From Pseudomonadota bacterium (GTDB lineage Bacteria; Pseudomonadota; Alphaproteobacteria; Rhizobiales; Xanthobacteraceae): a stretch of 49,491 nt of DNA. The stretch lies in the NCBI GenBank assembly GCA_023449855.1, contig JAEXHR010000131.1, forward strand, positions 1 through 49,491, written 5' to 3'. A model generated the notes under the pieces. The model saw nothing but the letters and a program-made list of their open reading frames with translations, searched no databases and had not been told where the DNA came from. This document shows, in pieces, positions 14,913-23,208 of this stretch (the first letter of the stretch is position 1; each line of letters starts with the position of its first letter). A program made the translations under genes and the position numbers.

Positions 14913-16994
14913 GTGAGCGATGTCGTGAAACTCGAGCGTCATGATGAAGTTGCAATCGTCATGGTCAATTCGCCCCCGGTGAATGCGCTCAGTGCGGCGG
15001 TTCGCCGCGGCATCTTTGAGAATGTAAAGGCAGCGAATGCCGATGCTGCGGCGAAGGCGATCGTCATCGCCTGTGCGGGCCGCACCTTCGTCGCCGGCGC
15101 CGACATTACCGAATTCGGCAAGCCGCCGCAGTCGCCGGGACTGAACGAAGTCATCGCGGAAATCGAGAATTGCTCTAAGCCCGTGATTGCTGCCATTCAC
15201 GGCACCGCGCTCGGTGGCGGCCTCGAGCTGACGCTCGGCTGTCACTTCCGCGTCGCTGTGAAGGACGCAAAGCTCGGCCTGCCTGAAGTGAAGCTCGGCC
15301 TGCTGCCCGGCGCCGGCGGTACCCAGCGCCTGCCGCGCGCGGTCGGTCCCGAACTGGGCGTGCAGATGATCGTCTCCGGTAACCCGATCGGTGCGCCGGA
15401 AGCGCTCAAGAACGGCTTGATCGAGGAGATCGTCGAAGGCCCGCTCGAAGGTGCCATCGCTTTCGCCAAAAAAGTCGTCGCCGAGAAGCGCCCGCTGCGC
15501 GTGCTCAAGAACGACGATTCGAAGCTCGCCGCCGCCAAGGCCGATCGTTCGATCTTCACCAATGCTGCTGCCGCCGCCAACAAGAAGAACCGCGGCATGA
15601 ACGCGCCGCTCGCTTGCGCCGAAGCAGTGAGCTGGACGCTCGATACGCCGTTCGATGAAGCGCTCAAGAAGGAGCGCGAAATGTTCCTCAAGCTGGTCGC
15701 TGACGATCAGTCGAAGGCACAGCGCTATGCCTTCTTCGCCGAACGCGAAGCCGCCAAGGTTGCGGGCGTGCCGGAAGGCATCAAGCCGCGTCCGGTCGAG
15801 CGCGTCGCCATCATCGGCGCCGGCACCATGGGTGGCGGTATCGCCATGTCCTTCGCCAATGCCGGCATTCCCGTCACGTTGATCGAGACCGGCGAGGAGC
15901 AGCTCAAGCGCGGCCTTGGCATCATGCAGAAGAACTGGGAGAACACCGCGGCACGCGGCGGCATCCCGGCAGATGCGCCGGCCAAGCGCATGGCCCTGAT
16001 CGACGGCAAGGTCGGTCTCGACAATGTCAAGGATGCGGACCTCATCATCGAGGCTGTGTTCGAAACCATGGCGATCAAGAAGGAAGTCTTCACCGCCATC
16101 GATACCCATGCCAAGCCGGGTGCGGTGCTGGCCTCCAACACCTCCTATCTCGACATCAACCAGATCGCCGCCGTCACCAAGCGTCCGCAGGACGTGCTCG
16201 GCATGCATTTCTTCTCGCCGGCCAACGTGATGAAGCTGTGCGAAATCGTGCGCGCCGAGAAGACTGCGCCCGACGCGCTGCTGACCGCTGTGGCGATCGC
16301 GCGCAAAATTGCAAAAGTGCCGGCTGTGGTCGGCGTCTGCGACGGCTTCGTCGGCAACCGCATGCTCGCGGCCCGTTCCAAGCAGTCCGAGAAGCTGTTG
16401 TTCGAAGGCGCGCTGCCGCAGCAGGTGGACGCCGTCGTCACCAAATTCGGCCTGCCGATGGGCCCGTTCGCCATGGGCGACCTCGCGGGTCTCGATATCG
16501 GCTGGCGCTCGCGTCAGGATCGCGGCATCAAGTCGGAGATTGCCGACGCGCTGTGCGAAGCCGGCCGCTTCGGCCAGAAGACCGGCAAGGGCTACTACAA
16601 GTATGAAGCCGGCTCGCGCGCACCGATCCCGGATCCGGAGGTCGAGAAGCTGATCGACGACACCTGCCGGCGTCTCGGTCTCACCCGCCGCGCCATCAGC
16701 GATCAGGAGATCCTGGAGCGCATGGTGTATCCGATGATCAATGAGGGTGCCCGGATCCTCGAAGAGAAGATCGCCTCGCGCCCAAGCGATATCGATGTGA
16801 TCTGGCTCTATGGCTATGGCTGGCCGATCTATCGTGGTGGTCCGATGTTCTATGCCGATCTGGTTGGCCTGAAGGAGATCGCCGAGCGGCTGTCGTTCTA
16901 TGCCAAGCAGAACAACGATCCGTCGCTGGAGCCGACGCCGCTGCTGAAGAAGCTTGCCGATGAAGGCAAGACTTTCGCGTCGCTAGGTAAGTAA
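14913..16994 (+). CDS. pimF: Bifunctional enoyl-CoA hydratase / 3-hydroxyacyl-CoA dehydrogenase (PimF-like)
   Basis: A 693-residue beta-oxidation enzyme carrying out the hydration and NAD-linked dehydrogenation steps. The N-terminal crotonase domain (about 1-190) shows the oxyanion-hole segments GRTFVAGADITEFG and HGTALGGGLELTLGCHFR, with E105 and E125 in the catalytic positions. The dehydrogenase domain starts near 295 with the NAD motif GAGTMGGG (302-309) and has catalytic H432 in GMHFFSPANVMKL. Two C-terminal dehydrogenase repeats follow. The start is GTG at 14913, preceded by AAGGAGA. Order with the following ligase, thiolase and two acyl-CoA dehydrogenases matches the Rhodopseudomonas palustris pimFABCDE operon for pimelate and other dicarboxylates; a general fatty-acid role (FadJ) is the alternative. 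Confidence 0.88.
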   Translation: MSDVVKLERHDEVAIVMVNSPPVNALSAAVRRGIFENVKAANADAAAKAIVIACAGRTFVAGADITEFGKPPQSPGLNEVIAEIENCSKPVIAAIHGTALGGGLELTLGCHFRVAVKDAKLGLPEVKLGLLPGAGGTQRLPRAVGPELGVQMIVSGNPIGAPEALKNGLIEEIVEGPLEGAIAFAKKVVAEKRPLRVLKNDDSKLAAAKADRSIFTNAAAAANKKNRGMNAPLACAEAVSWTLDTPFDEALKKEREMFLKLVADDQSKAQRYAFFAEREAAKVAGVPEGIKPRPVERVAIIGAGTMGGGIAMSFANAGIPVTLIETGEEQLKRGLGIMQKNWENTAARGGIPADAPAKRMALIDGKVGLDNVKDADLIIEAVFETMAIKKEVFTAIDTHAKPGAVLASNTSYLDINQIAAVTKRPQDVLGMHFFSPANVMKLCEIVRAEKTAPDALLTAVAIARKIAKVPAVVGVCDGFVGNRMLAARSKQSEKLLFEGALPQQVDAVVTKFGLPMGPFAMGDLAGLDIGWRSRQDRGIKSEIADALCEAGRFGQKTGKGYYKYEAGSRAPIPDPEVEKLIDDTCRRLGLTRRAISDQEILERMVYPMINEGARILEEKIASRPSDIDVIWLYGYGWPIYRGGPMFYADLVGLKEIAERLSFYAKQNNDPSLEPTPLLKKLADEGKTFASLGK

Positions 16995-17005
16995 GGCTCT
17001 CTAAA

Positions 17006-17170
17006 CTCTCCCCGCTTGCGGGGAGAGCTCGCCCGGCTCTTCGATGCGAAGCATCATGAGGCCGGCGGGGGAGGGGGTCTCCACGAGCTCCCGGCCCGGA
17101 GCGTCCCTTTCATCTGACGTGAATGCACCTCGCGCATTCGAGCAACCTTCTCCCCGCAAACGGGAGAAGG
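17006..17170. repeat. Palindromic repeat element inside the pim operon
   Basis: The gap between pimF and pimA holds CTCTCCCCGC-TT-GCGGGGAGAG (17006-17027, perfect 10-bp arms) and CCTTCTCCCCG...CGGGAGAAGG (17146-17170), with G-rich GGGGGAGGGGGTCTCC between. It looks like one repeat element with a hairpin at each end. The first hairpin has no T-run, so it is unlikely to be a strong terminator, but it could adjust mRNA decay or read-through. Confidence 0.65.
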
Positions 17171-17211
17171 AAGACGCAGCCACTCTCTGTCAGTATGCGG
17201 ACCCAACGCGC

Positions 17212-18903
17212 ATGACGTATTCCTACCCTGGAGAGAAGTACTACCCGAAGGGCGTCCGCTGGGATGCGCCGATTATGCGCGGCACCTTGCCGGGCCTGCT
17301 TGCAGACTCGGCGCGCGACTATGGTGATCGCACTGCTATCGAGTTCCGTGGCAGGCCGATCTCATTCGTTGGTCTGCAGTCGCGGGTCGATACCGCCGCG
17401 GTTGGCTTCATGCGCGCGGGATACGGTCGCGGCGCGACCATTGCACTCTTCCTCGGTAATACGCCGGACCATCCCGTCAATTTCTTCGGCGCGCTGAAAG
17501 CCGGTGCACGGCTGGTGCATCTGTCGCCGCTCGATGGCGAAATCGCGCTGTCGCACAAGCTGAAGGATTCCGGCGCACGCGTGCTGGTGACCAGCAACCT
17601 CGCAGCGCTGCTTCCGATGGCGCTCAAGTTTCTCGACAAGGGCTTGCTGGATAAATTGATTGTTTGCGAGGACGACGATTGGGGTGCGGTCGGCACCCAG
17701 CAGCTGCCGCTGCCGGATGATTCCAGGATCGTCACCTTCCAAGTCTTTACTACCGGCGCCGCGCCGCCCGCAGAGTGGCCGAACATTTCTCCAGAGGATG
17801 TTGCGCTGCTGCAATATACCGGCGGCACCACAGGTCTGCCGAAAGGCGCCATGCTGAGCCACAGCAATCTCACTTCGGCGGTCTCGATCTACAATGTGTG
17901 GGGCGCCCCCTCGCGCGCCGAACGTAATCGCGTCGAGCGCGTCATCTGCGTGCTGCCGCTGTTCCACATCTATGCGCTGACGGTGATCCTGCTCGGCCGC
18001 ATCAGTGTCGGCGATACCATCTCGCTGCATCAGCGCTTCGATGTCACCGGCGTTCTCGACGACATCGAGAAAAAGAAAGCGACCGTGTTCCCCGGCGTCC
18101 CCACCATGTGGATTGCCATTGCCGCCGATCCGTCACTGGAGACGCGCGATCTGTCATCCCTCGCTGTCGCAAGTTCCGGCGGCGCGCCGCTGCCGGTGGA
18201 AGTCGCGCGGCTGTTCGAGGGCAAGACCGGCCTCAAGCTCAAGAGCGGCTGGGGTATGACCGAGACCTGTTCGCCGGGCACGGCGCATTCAGCGGAAGGC
18301 CCGGATAAGCCCGGTTCAGTCGGTCTCGCGCTACCCGGCATCGAGCTCGATGTCGTTTCGCTGGAAGACCCTTCGCAAGTGCTCGGCATCGGAGAGACCG
18401 GCGAGTTCCGCATCAGGGGACCGAACGTCACGAAGGGGTACTGGAATCGCCTGCAGGAAACCGCGGAGGCCTTTGTCGGCGATCGCTTCCTCACCGGCGA
18501 TATCGGTTACATGGACGAGGACGGCTATTTCTATCTGGTCGATCGCAAGAAGGACATGATCATCTCCGGCGGCTTCAACGTCTATCCGCAGATGATCGAG
18601 CAGGCGATCTACACCCATCCATCCGTGCAGGAAGTGATCGTCATCGGTGTACGCGACGATTATCGCGGCGAGGCGGCCAAAGCCTTCATCACCCTGCGCA
18701 AGGGCGCGGAGCCTTTCACCAGCGATGACCTGCGCGTGTTTCTTGCCGGCAAGCTCGGCAAGCATGAATTGCCGGCGGCGGTCGAATTCATGACCGAATT
18801 GCCGCGCACGCCGGTCGGAAAACTGTCGCGCCACGCCTTGCGCGATCTCCTGGCCACGCCCACACTTGATCAACAACAAACCGCATCCGGAGGACGTCCA
18901 TGA
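17212..18903 (+). CDS. pimA: Acyl-CoA ligase (PimA-like dicarboxylate/fatty acid-CoA ligase)
   Basis: A 563-residue member of the ANL adenylate-forming superfamily, activating a carboxylic acid to its CoA thioester with ATP. Motifs: the AMP/P-loop YTGGTTGLPKG (202-212), GWGMTETCSPGT in the core, the hinge region YLVDRKKDMIISGGFNVYP, and the catalytic lysine K537 in TPVGKLSRH. I chose the ATG at 17212 (MTYSYPGEKYYPKG) since the longer open frame reads through the upstream repeat. No strong ribosome site is visible before it. The stop overlaps the thiolase start as ATGA. Substrate (pimelate-like dicarboxylates versus medium-chain fatty acids) is inferred from operon order. Confidence 0.87.
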   Translation: MTYSYPGEKYYPKGVRWDAPIMRGTLPGLLADSARDYGDRTAIEFRGRPISFVGLQSRVDTAAVGFMRAGYGRGATIALFLGNTPDHPVNFFGALKAGARLVHLSPLDGEIALSHKLKDSGARVLVTSNLAALLPMALKFLDKGLLDKLIVCEDDDWGAVGTQQLPLPDDSRIVTFQVFTTGAAPPAEWPNISPEDVALLQYTGGTTGLPKGAMLSHSNLTSAVSIYNVWGAPSRAERNRVERVICVLPLFHIYALTVILLGRISVGDTISLHQRFDVTGVLDDIEKKKATVFPGVPTMWIAIAADPSLETRDLSSLAVASSGGAPLPVEVARLFEGKTGLKLKSGWGMTETCSPGTAHSAEGPDKPGSVGLALPGIELDVVSLEDPSQVLGIGETGEFRIRGPNVTKGYWNRLQETAEAFVGDRFLTGDIGYMDEDGYFYLVDRKKDMIISGGFNVYPQMIEQAIYTHPSVQEVIVIGVRDDYRGEAAKAFITLRKGAEPFTSDDLRVFLAGKLGKHELPAAVEFMTELPRTPVGKLSRHALRDLLATPTLDQQQTASGGRP

Positions 18904-20087
18904 CTGAAGCTGTAATCGTTTCCACCGCCCGTACCCCCATCGGCAAGGCCTATCGTGGTGCATTGAATGCCACCGAAGGTGCGACGTTGCTCGGTCATGC
19001 CATCGAGCATGCGGTCAAGCGCGCCGGAATCGATCCGAAGGAAGTCGAGGACGTGGTGATGGGCGCGGCCCTTCAGCAGGGCGCGACCGGCGGCAATATC
19101 GCGCGCAAGGCGCTGCTCCGCGCTGGTCTTCCTGTGACGGTCGCTGGCACTACGATCGATCGCCAATGCGCCTCGGGCCTGCAGGCGATCGCGCTCGCTG
19201 CGCGCTCGGTGATCTTCGACGGCGTCGAGATCGCTGTCGGCGGTGGCGGCGAGTCGATCTCGCTGGTGCAGAACGACCATGCCAACAAATTCCACACCCA
19301 GGACCCGGCGCTGCTGAAGATCAAGGCCGACGTCTACATGCCGATGCTCGACACCGCCGAGACCGTGGCGAAGCGCTACAATGTGTCCCGTGAACAGCAG
19401 GACGCCTACAGCCTCGAGAGCCAGCGCCGCACGGCCGCTGCGCAGCAGGGCGGCAAGTTCAACGACGAGCTGGCGCCCATCACCACCAAGATGGCGGTGA
19501 CCGACAAGGCGACCGGTGAAGTCACCATGAAGGACATCACGTTGTCGCAGGATGAAGGTCCGCGCCCGGAAACGACCGCAGAAGGTCTCGCCGGCCTGAA
19601 GGCTGTGCGCGGCGAGGGCTTCACCATCACTGCCGGCAATGCTTCACAGCTCTCGGACGGCGCCAGCGCCACCGTGATCATGAGCGACAAACTCGCCGCT
19701 TCGAAGGGCCTCAAGCCGCTCGGCATTTTCCGCGGCTTCGTTTCGGCTGGCTGCGAGCCGGACGAGATGGGCATCGGTCCGGTGTTTGCTGTGCCGCGCC
19801 TGCTCAAGCGCCATGGCCTCAAGGTCGAGGACATCGATCTCTGGGAGCTCAATGAAGCCTTCGCCGTACAGGTTCTGTATTGCCGCGACAAGCTCGGCAT
19901 CGATCCGGAAAAGCTCAACGTCAATGGCGGCGCCATCTCGGTCGGTCATCCCTATGGCATGTCGGGCGCGCGTCTTGCCGGCCACGCGCTGATCGAAGGC
20001 CGCCGCCGCAAGGCGAAATATGCGGTCGTCACCATGTGCGTCGGTGGGGGCATGGGCTCCGCCGGCCTGCTCGAAATCGTTCAATAA
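18900..20087 (+). CDS. pimB: Acetyl-CoA acyltransferase / thiolase (PimB-like)
   Basis: A 395-residue thiolase that releases acetyl-CoA from 3-ketoacyl-CoA, the last step of each beta-oxidation round. The nucleophile is C90 in TTIDRQCASGLQAIA; H350 in GGAISVGHPYGMSG and C380 in VTMCVGGGMGSAG complete the active site. A strong GGAGGA site lies 6 bases before the ATG, and the ATGA overlap with the ligase gene indicates coupled expression. Length and motifs are those of degradative thiolases; a biosynthetic acetoacetyl-CoA role is less likely in this operon. Confidence 0.92.
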   Translation: MTEAVIVSTARTPIGKAYRGALNATEGATLLGHAIEHAVKRAGIDPKEVEDVVMGAALQQGATGGNIARKALLRAGLPVTVAGTTIDRQCASGLQAIALAARSVIFDGVEIAVGGGGESISLVQNDHANKFHTQDPALLKIKADVYMPMLDTAETVAKRYNVSREQQDAYSLESQRRTAAAQQGGKFNDELAPITTKMAVTDKATGEVTMKDITLSQDEGPRPETTAEGLAGLKAVRGEGFTITAGNASQLSDGASATVIMSDKLAASKGLKPLGIFRGFVSAGCEPDEMGIGPVFAVPRLLKRHGLKVEDIDLWELNEAFAVQVLYCRDKLGIDPEKLNVNGGAISVGHPYGMSGARLAGHALIEGRRRKAKYAVVTMCVGGGMGSAGLLEIVQ

Positions 20088-20111
20088 TCAACTGTTATCA
20101 AGGAGGATCCG

Positions 20112-21299
20112 ATGGATCTGAGTTTCACTCCAGAAGAAGTGGCATTCCGCGAAGAGGTGCGAACCTTCTTCCATGAAAGCCTCGACCCGGTCGTGCGCAA
20201 GAAGCTGCAGGAAGGCCATCATACCAGCAAGGAAGACCTGGTAAACTGGCAGCGCACGCTCAATAAGAAGGGCTGGGCCGTTCCGCATTGGCCGACCGAA
20301 TATGGCGGCACCGGCTGGAGCGCCGCCAAGCAATACATCTTCCTCGAAGAATTGCAGAAGACCCCGGCGCCGCCGCCGCTGCCGTTTGGCGTCAACATGG
20401 TTGGCCCGGTCATCTACACCTTCGGCAATGAGCAGCAGAAGAAGCACTTCCTGCCGCGCATCGCCAATATGGACGACTGGTGGTGCCAGGGCTTCTCCGA
20501 GCCCGGCTCGGGTTCGGACCTTGCCTCGCTGAAGACCACCGCGAAGAAGAAGGGCGACACCTGGATCGTCAACGGCCAGAAGACCTGGACCACGCTGGCG
20601 CAGCATGCCGACTGGATCTTCTGCCTCTGCCGCACCGATCCCGACGCGAAGAAGCAGTCGGGCATCTCCTTCATCCTTATCGACATGAAGTCGAAGGGCA
20701 TCACCGTCCGCCCGATCCAGACCATCGATGGCGGTGTCGAAGTCAACGAAGTGTTCTTCGATGAGGTCGTCGTGCCGGCCGAGAACCTCGTCGGCGAGGA
20801 AAACAAGGGATGGGATTACGCAAAATTCCTGCTCGGCAATGAGCGCGTCAACATCGCCCGCGTCGGCATGTCGAAGGAGCGCATCCGCCGCATCAAGGAG
20901 CTGGCGTCCAGCGTGATGTCCGGCGACAAGCCGCTGATCGAGGATCCGCAGTTCCGTCAGAAGCTGGCTGCGACCGAGATCGAGCTGAAGGCGCTCGAAC
21001 TGACGCAGATGCGCGTCGTCGCTGCCGAAGGCAAGCACGGCAAGGGCAAGCCGGATCCGGCCTCTTCGATCCTCAAGATTAAGGGCTCGGAAATCCAGCA
21101 GACGCTCACCGAGCTGCTGCTCGAAGTCACTGGTCCGTTCGCGATGCCATTCCTGCCGGAAGGCGAGGGGCAGAACGAGGAGAACGATTGGGCAGCGCCG
21201 AGCGCACCGACCTATTTCAACTACCGCAAGGTGTCGATCTATGGCGGCTCCAACGAAATCCAGCGCAACATCATCGCCAAAGCGGTGCTCGGGCTTTGA
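20112..21299 (+). CDS. pimC: Acyl-CoA dehydrogenase, large subunit (PimC-like)
   Basis: A 395-residue flavoprotein introducing the trans-2 double bond into acyl-CoA. The FAD- and substrate-binding segment CQGFSEPGSGSDLASLKTTA and the C-terminal YGGSNEIQRNIIAKAVLG are both intact. The N-terminus MDLSFTPEEVAFREEVRTFF is typical. The ribosome site AAGGAGG is excellent. It is followed by a second, smaller dehydrogenase gene lacking some of these motifs, as in the two-subunit pimeloyl-CoA dehydrogenase, where the two chains are thought to form a heteromer passing electrons to ETF. Confidence 0.9.
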   Translation: MDLSFTPEEVAFREEVRTFFHESLDPVVRKKLQEGHHTSKEDLVNWQRTLNKKGWAVPHWPTEYGGTGWSAAKQYIFLEELQKTPAPPPLPFGVNMVGPVIYTFGNEQQKKHFLPRIANMDDWWCQGFSEPGSGSDLASLKTTAKKKGDTWIVNGQKTWTTLAQHADWIFCLCRTDPDAKKQSGISFILIDMKSKGITVRPIQTIDGGVEVNEVFFDEVVVPAENLVGEENKGWDYAKFLLGNERVNIARVGMSKERIRRIKELASSVMSGDKPLIEDPQFRQKLAATEIELKALELTQMRVVAAEGKHGKGKPDPASSILKIKGSEIQQTLTELLLEVTGPFAMPFLPEGEGQNEENDWAAPSAPTYFNYRKVSIYGGSNEIQRNIIAKAVLGL

Positions 21300-21344
21300 T
21301 CGTTCTTCCTCGCCGTAACAGCGGCGAGGGCACTTACTCATCAC

Positions 21345-21425
21345 GTCATGGCCGGGCTTGACCCGGCCATCCACCTTCAACCGACGAAGAAAGATGGGTG
21401 TCTGGCTCAGAGCTGGGCATGACGG
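21345..21425. repeat. Palindromic repeat, CATGGCCGGGCTTGACCCGGCCATCC class
   Basis: An outer pair CGTCATGG (21345-21352) and GCATGACG (21418-21425) encloses the inner hairpin GGCCGGGCTTGACCCGGCC. The element accounts for much of the 174-base gap between the two acyl-CoA dehydrogenase genes. It resembles intergenic repeats I know to be common in Bradyrhizobium-group genomes. A shortened relative is at 42529-42600. Confidence 0.6.
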
Positions 21426-21473
21426 CGGAGAAGGCAGCTTCTCTGCGCATCACAAGAGTTTTGGAGAGAGACA

Positions 21474-22616
21474 ATGGATTTTGATTTGTCCGAGGAGCAA
21501 CGGCTTCTCAAAGACAGCGTGGATGGCCTGCTCAAGGCGTCCTACGACTTCGAGGCCCGCAAGAAGTATCGCGCGGAACAGGGCGGTTACAGCAAGAGCA
21601 TCTGGGGCAAGTTTGCGGAGCAGGGTCTGCTCGGCCTGCCGTTCAGCGAAGAGGACGGCGGCTTCGGTGCCGGCCCGATCGAGACCATGATCGTGATGGA
21701 GGCGCTCGGTCGCAATCTCGTGGTCGAGCCCTATCTCGACACCGTGGTGCTCGGCGGCGGCTTCCTGCGTCGCGGTTCGGCAGACCAGCGCGCCGCGCAT
21801 CTGGCTGGAATCATCGACGGCTCGAAGACCTTCGCCTTCGCCCAGGTCGAGCGCGACTCGCGCTTCGAGCTCGGCAATGTCTCGACATCCGCCAAGAAGA
21901 GTGGTTCGGGCTATACGTTGTCGGGCGAGAAGTTTGTTGTCGGCCATGGCGATACGGCTGATACGCTGATCGTTACCGCGCGCACCGCAGGCGGCCAGCG
22001 TGATGCCAAGGGCGTCGGCGTGTTCCTGGTGCCGGCCAATGCCAAGGGTGTCGATATCCGCGGCTATGAAACCCAGGACGGCAGCCGCGCTGCCGACATC
22101 AAGCTGACCAATGTCGAGGTTGGTGCCGATGCCGTGATCGGCGATGCCGAGAACGGCCTGTCGATCATCGACCAGGTGGTGGATGATGCCCGCATCGCGC
22201 TCTGCGCCGAAGCGGTCGGCGCCATGGAAGAGGCCCTCAAGGTCTCGGTCGAGTATATCAAGGAGCGTAAGCAGTTCGGTGTCGCCATCGGCTCGTTCCA
22301 GGCGCTGCAGCACCGCGCAGCCGACATGTTCACCGCGCTGGAGACCGCGCGCAGCATGTCCTATCTCGCCTCGATGGCCTCGAGCTTCACTGACCTCGAC
22401 GAACGCGCCAAGACGGTCGCCGCTGCCAAGGTGCAGATCGGCCGTTCCGCGCGCTTCGTCGGCCAGGGCGGCGTGCAGCTGCATGGCGGCGTCGGCGTGA
22501 CCATGGAGTACAAGATCGGCCATTACTTCAAGCGGCTGACCATGATCGAGCAGCAGTTCGGCGATGCCGATTTCCACCTCCGCCGCGTCGCCGCGGCCGG
22601 TGGTATCACCGAGTAA
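21474..22616 (+). CDS. pimD: Acyl-CoA dehydrogenase, small subunit (PimD-like)
   Basis: A 380-residue acyl-CoA dehydrogenase paralogue. It has the N-terminal helical domain (MDFDLSEEQRLLKDSVDGLL) and the central domain, but where PimC reads CQGFSEPGSGSD this protein has FAFAQVERDSRFE, and the C-terminal YGGSNEIQ motif is replaced by a tail ending MIEQQFGDADFHLRRVAAAG. It keeps VQLHGGVGVTMEYKIGHYFKR. It is therefore probably the partner subunit rather than a full enzyme. GGAGAGAGAC precedes the ATG. It is the last gene of the operon: a strong terminator follows, and I see no pimE-like gene. Confidence 0.88.
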   Translation: MDFDLSEEQRLLKDSVDGLLKASYDFEARKKYRAEQGGYSKSIWGKFAEQGLLGLPFSEEDGGFGAGPIETMIVMEALGRNLVVEPYLDTVVLGGGFLRRGSADQRAAHLAGIIDGSKTFAFAQVERDSRFELGNVSTSAKKSGSGYTLSGEKFVVGHGDTADTLIVTARTAGGQRDAKGVGVFLVPANAKGVDIRGYETQDGSRAADIKLTNVEVGADAVIGDAENGLSIIDQVVDDARIALCAEAVGAMEEALKVSVEYIKERKQFGVAIGSFQALQHRAADMFTALETARSMSYLASMASSFTDLDERAKTVAAAKVQIGRSARFVGQGGVQLHGGVGVTMEYKIGHYFKRLTMIEQQFGDADFHLRRVAAAGGITE

Positions 22617-22630
22617 GCGCCTTGCGCTCA

Positions 22631-22658
22631 AATGCCCGGCGTTGTGCCGGGCATTTTT
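22631..22658 (+). terminator. Intrinsic terminator of the pim operon
   Basis: AATGCCCGGC-GTTGT-GCCGGGCATT followed by TTTCG: a 10-bp perfect stem, 5-base loop and T-run, 14 bases after the pimD stop. It could also serve the convergent trmL gene in the other direction, since the stem is flanked by A residues. Confidence 0.93.
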
Positions 22659-22672
22659 CGTTTGGGCTGATG

Positions 22673-23131
22673 TTACGCGCTCGGTCCGCGCGTCTGCCGC
22701 AACGCTTCGCCGAGCGCCATCGCCACCGTCATCGCCAGATTGATCGAGCGCAGGCTCTCGCGCATCGGGATCACGACGCGGCTATCGGCTGCCGCAGCGA
22801 CATCCTCCGGCACGCCGGCGCTCTCGCGGCCGAATAGCAGGATCTCGTCATCGCTGTAGTGATGCGTGAGATAGGGCTCGGCCCCTTTTGTCGTGAACAG
22901 CGCCAGCCGACAGCCGGCCTCGCGCCGCCATTCCTCGAAATGTCGCCATGAGATGTGGCGAACGATCGAGACCTGATCGAGATAATCCATCCCAGCGCGG
23001 CGGAAGTGGCGGTCCGAGATCGGGAAGCCCGCCGGTTCGATAATATGCGCCTCCACATCGAGGCACGCACACAGACGCAGGATGGTGCCGGTATTTTGCG
23101 GAATGTCGGGCTGATAAAGGGCAATGCGCAT
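22673..23131 (-). CDS. trmL: tRNA (cytidine(34)-2'-O)-methyltransferase TrmL
   Basis: A 152-residue SPOUT-family enzyme that 2'-O-methylates the wobble base (C34/U34) of certain leucine tRNAs. The N-terminus MRIALYQPDIPQNTGTILRL is the family signature. The trefoil-knot SAM site is formed by LLFGRESAGVPEDV and IPMRESLRSINLAMTVAMAL. The ATG at 23131 gives this exact N-terminus; a start at 23161 would add ten residues (MSASARYPHG). It is a single housekeeping gene unrelated to its neighbours, convergent with the pim operon. Confidence 0.93.
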   Translation of the reverse strand: MRIALYQPDIPQNTGTILRLCACLDVEAHIIEPAGFPISDRHFRRAGMDYLDQVSIVRHISWRHFEEWRREAGCRLALFTTKGAEPYLTHHYSDDEILLFGRESAGVPEDVAAAADSRVVIPMRESLRSINLAMTVAMALGEALRQTRGPSA

Positions 23132-23208
23132 GCCATGCGGATAGCGTGCTGATGCCGACACGACAAGCGGGCAGGCGCATGCGCCTGCCCGCGGATTTCG
23201 GGGCCGTC

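Noticed and set aside
14838..16208. Open frame of about 456 codons antisense to pimF
   Set aside because: Same GC-shadow effect, and it would run across the candidate promoter and operator region.
20088..21380. Open frame of about 430 codons antisense to the PimC gene
   Set aside because: Shadow of a GC-rich gene. The sense strand has full acyl-CoA dehydrogenase motifs and a strong ribosome site.
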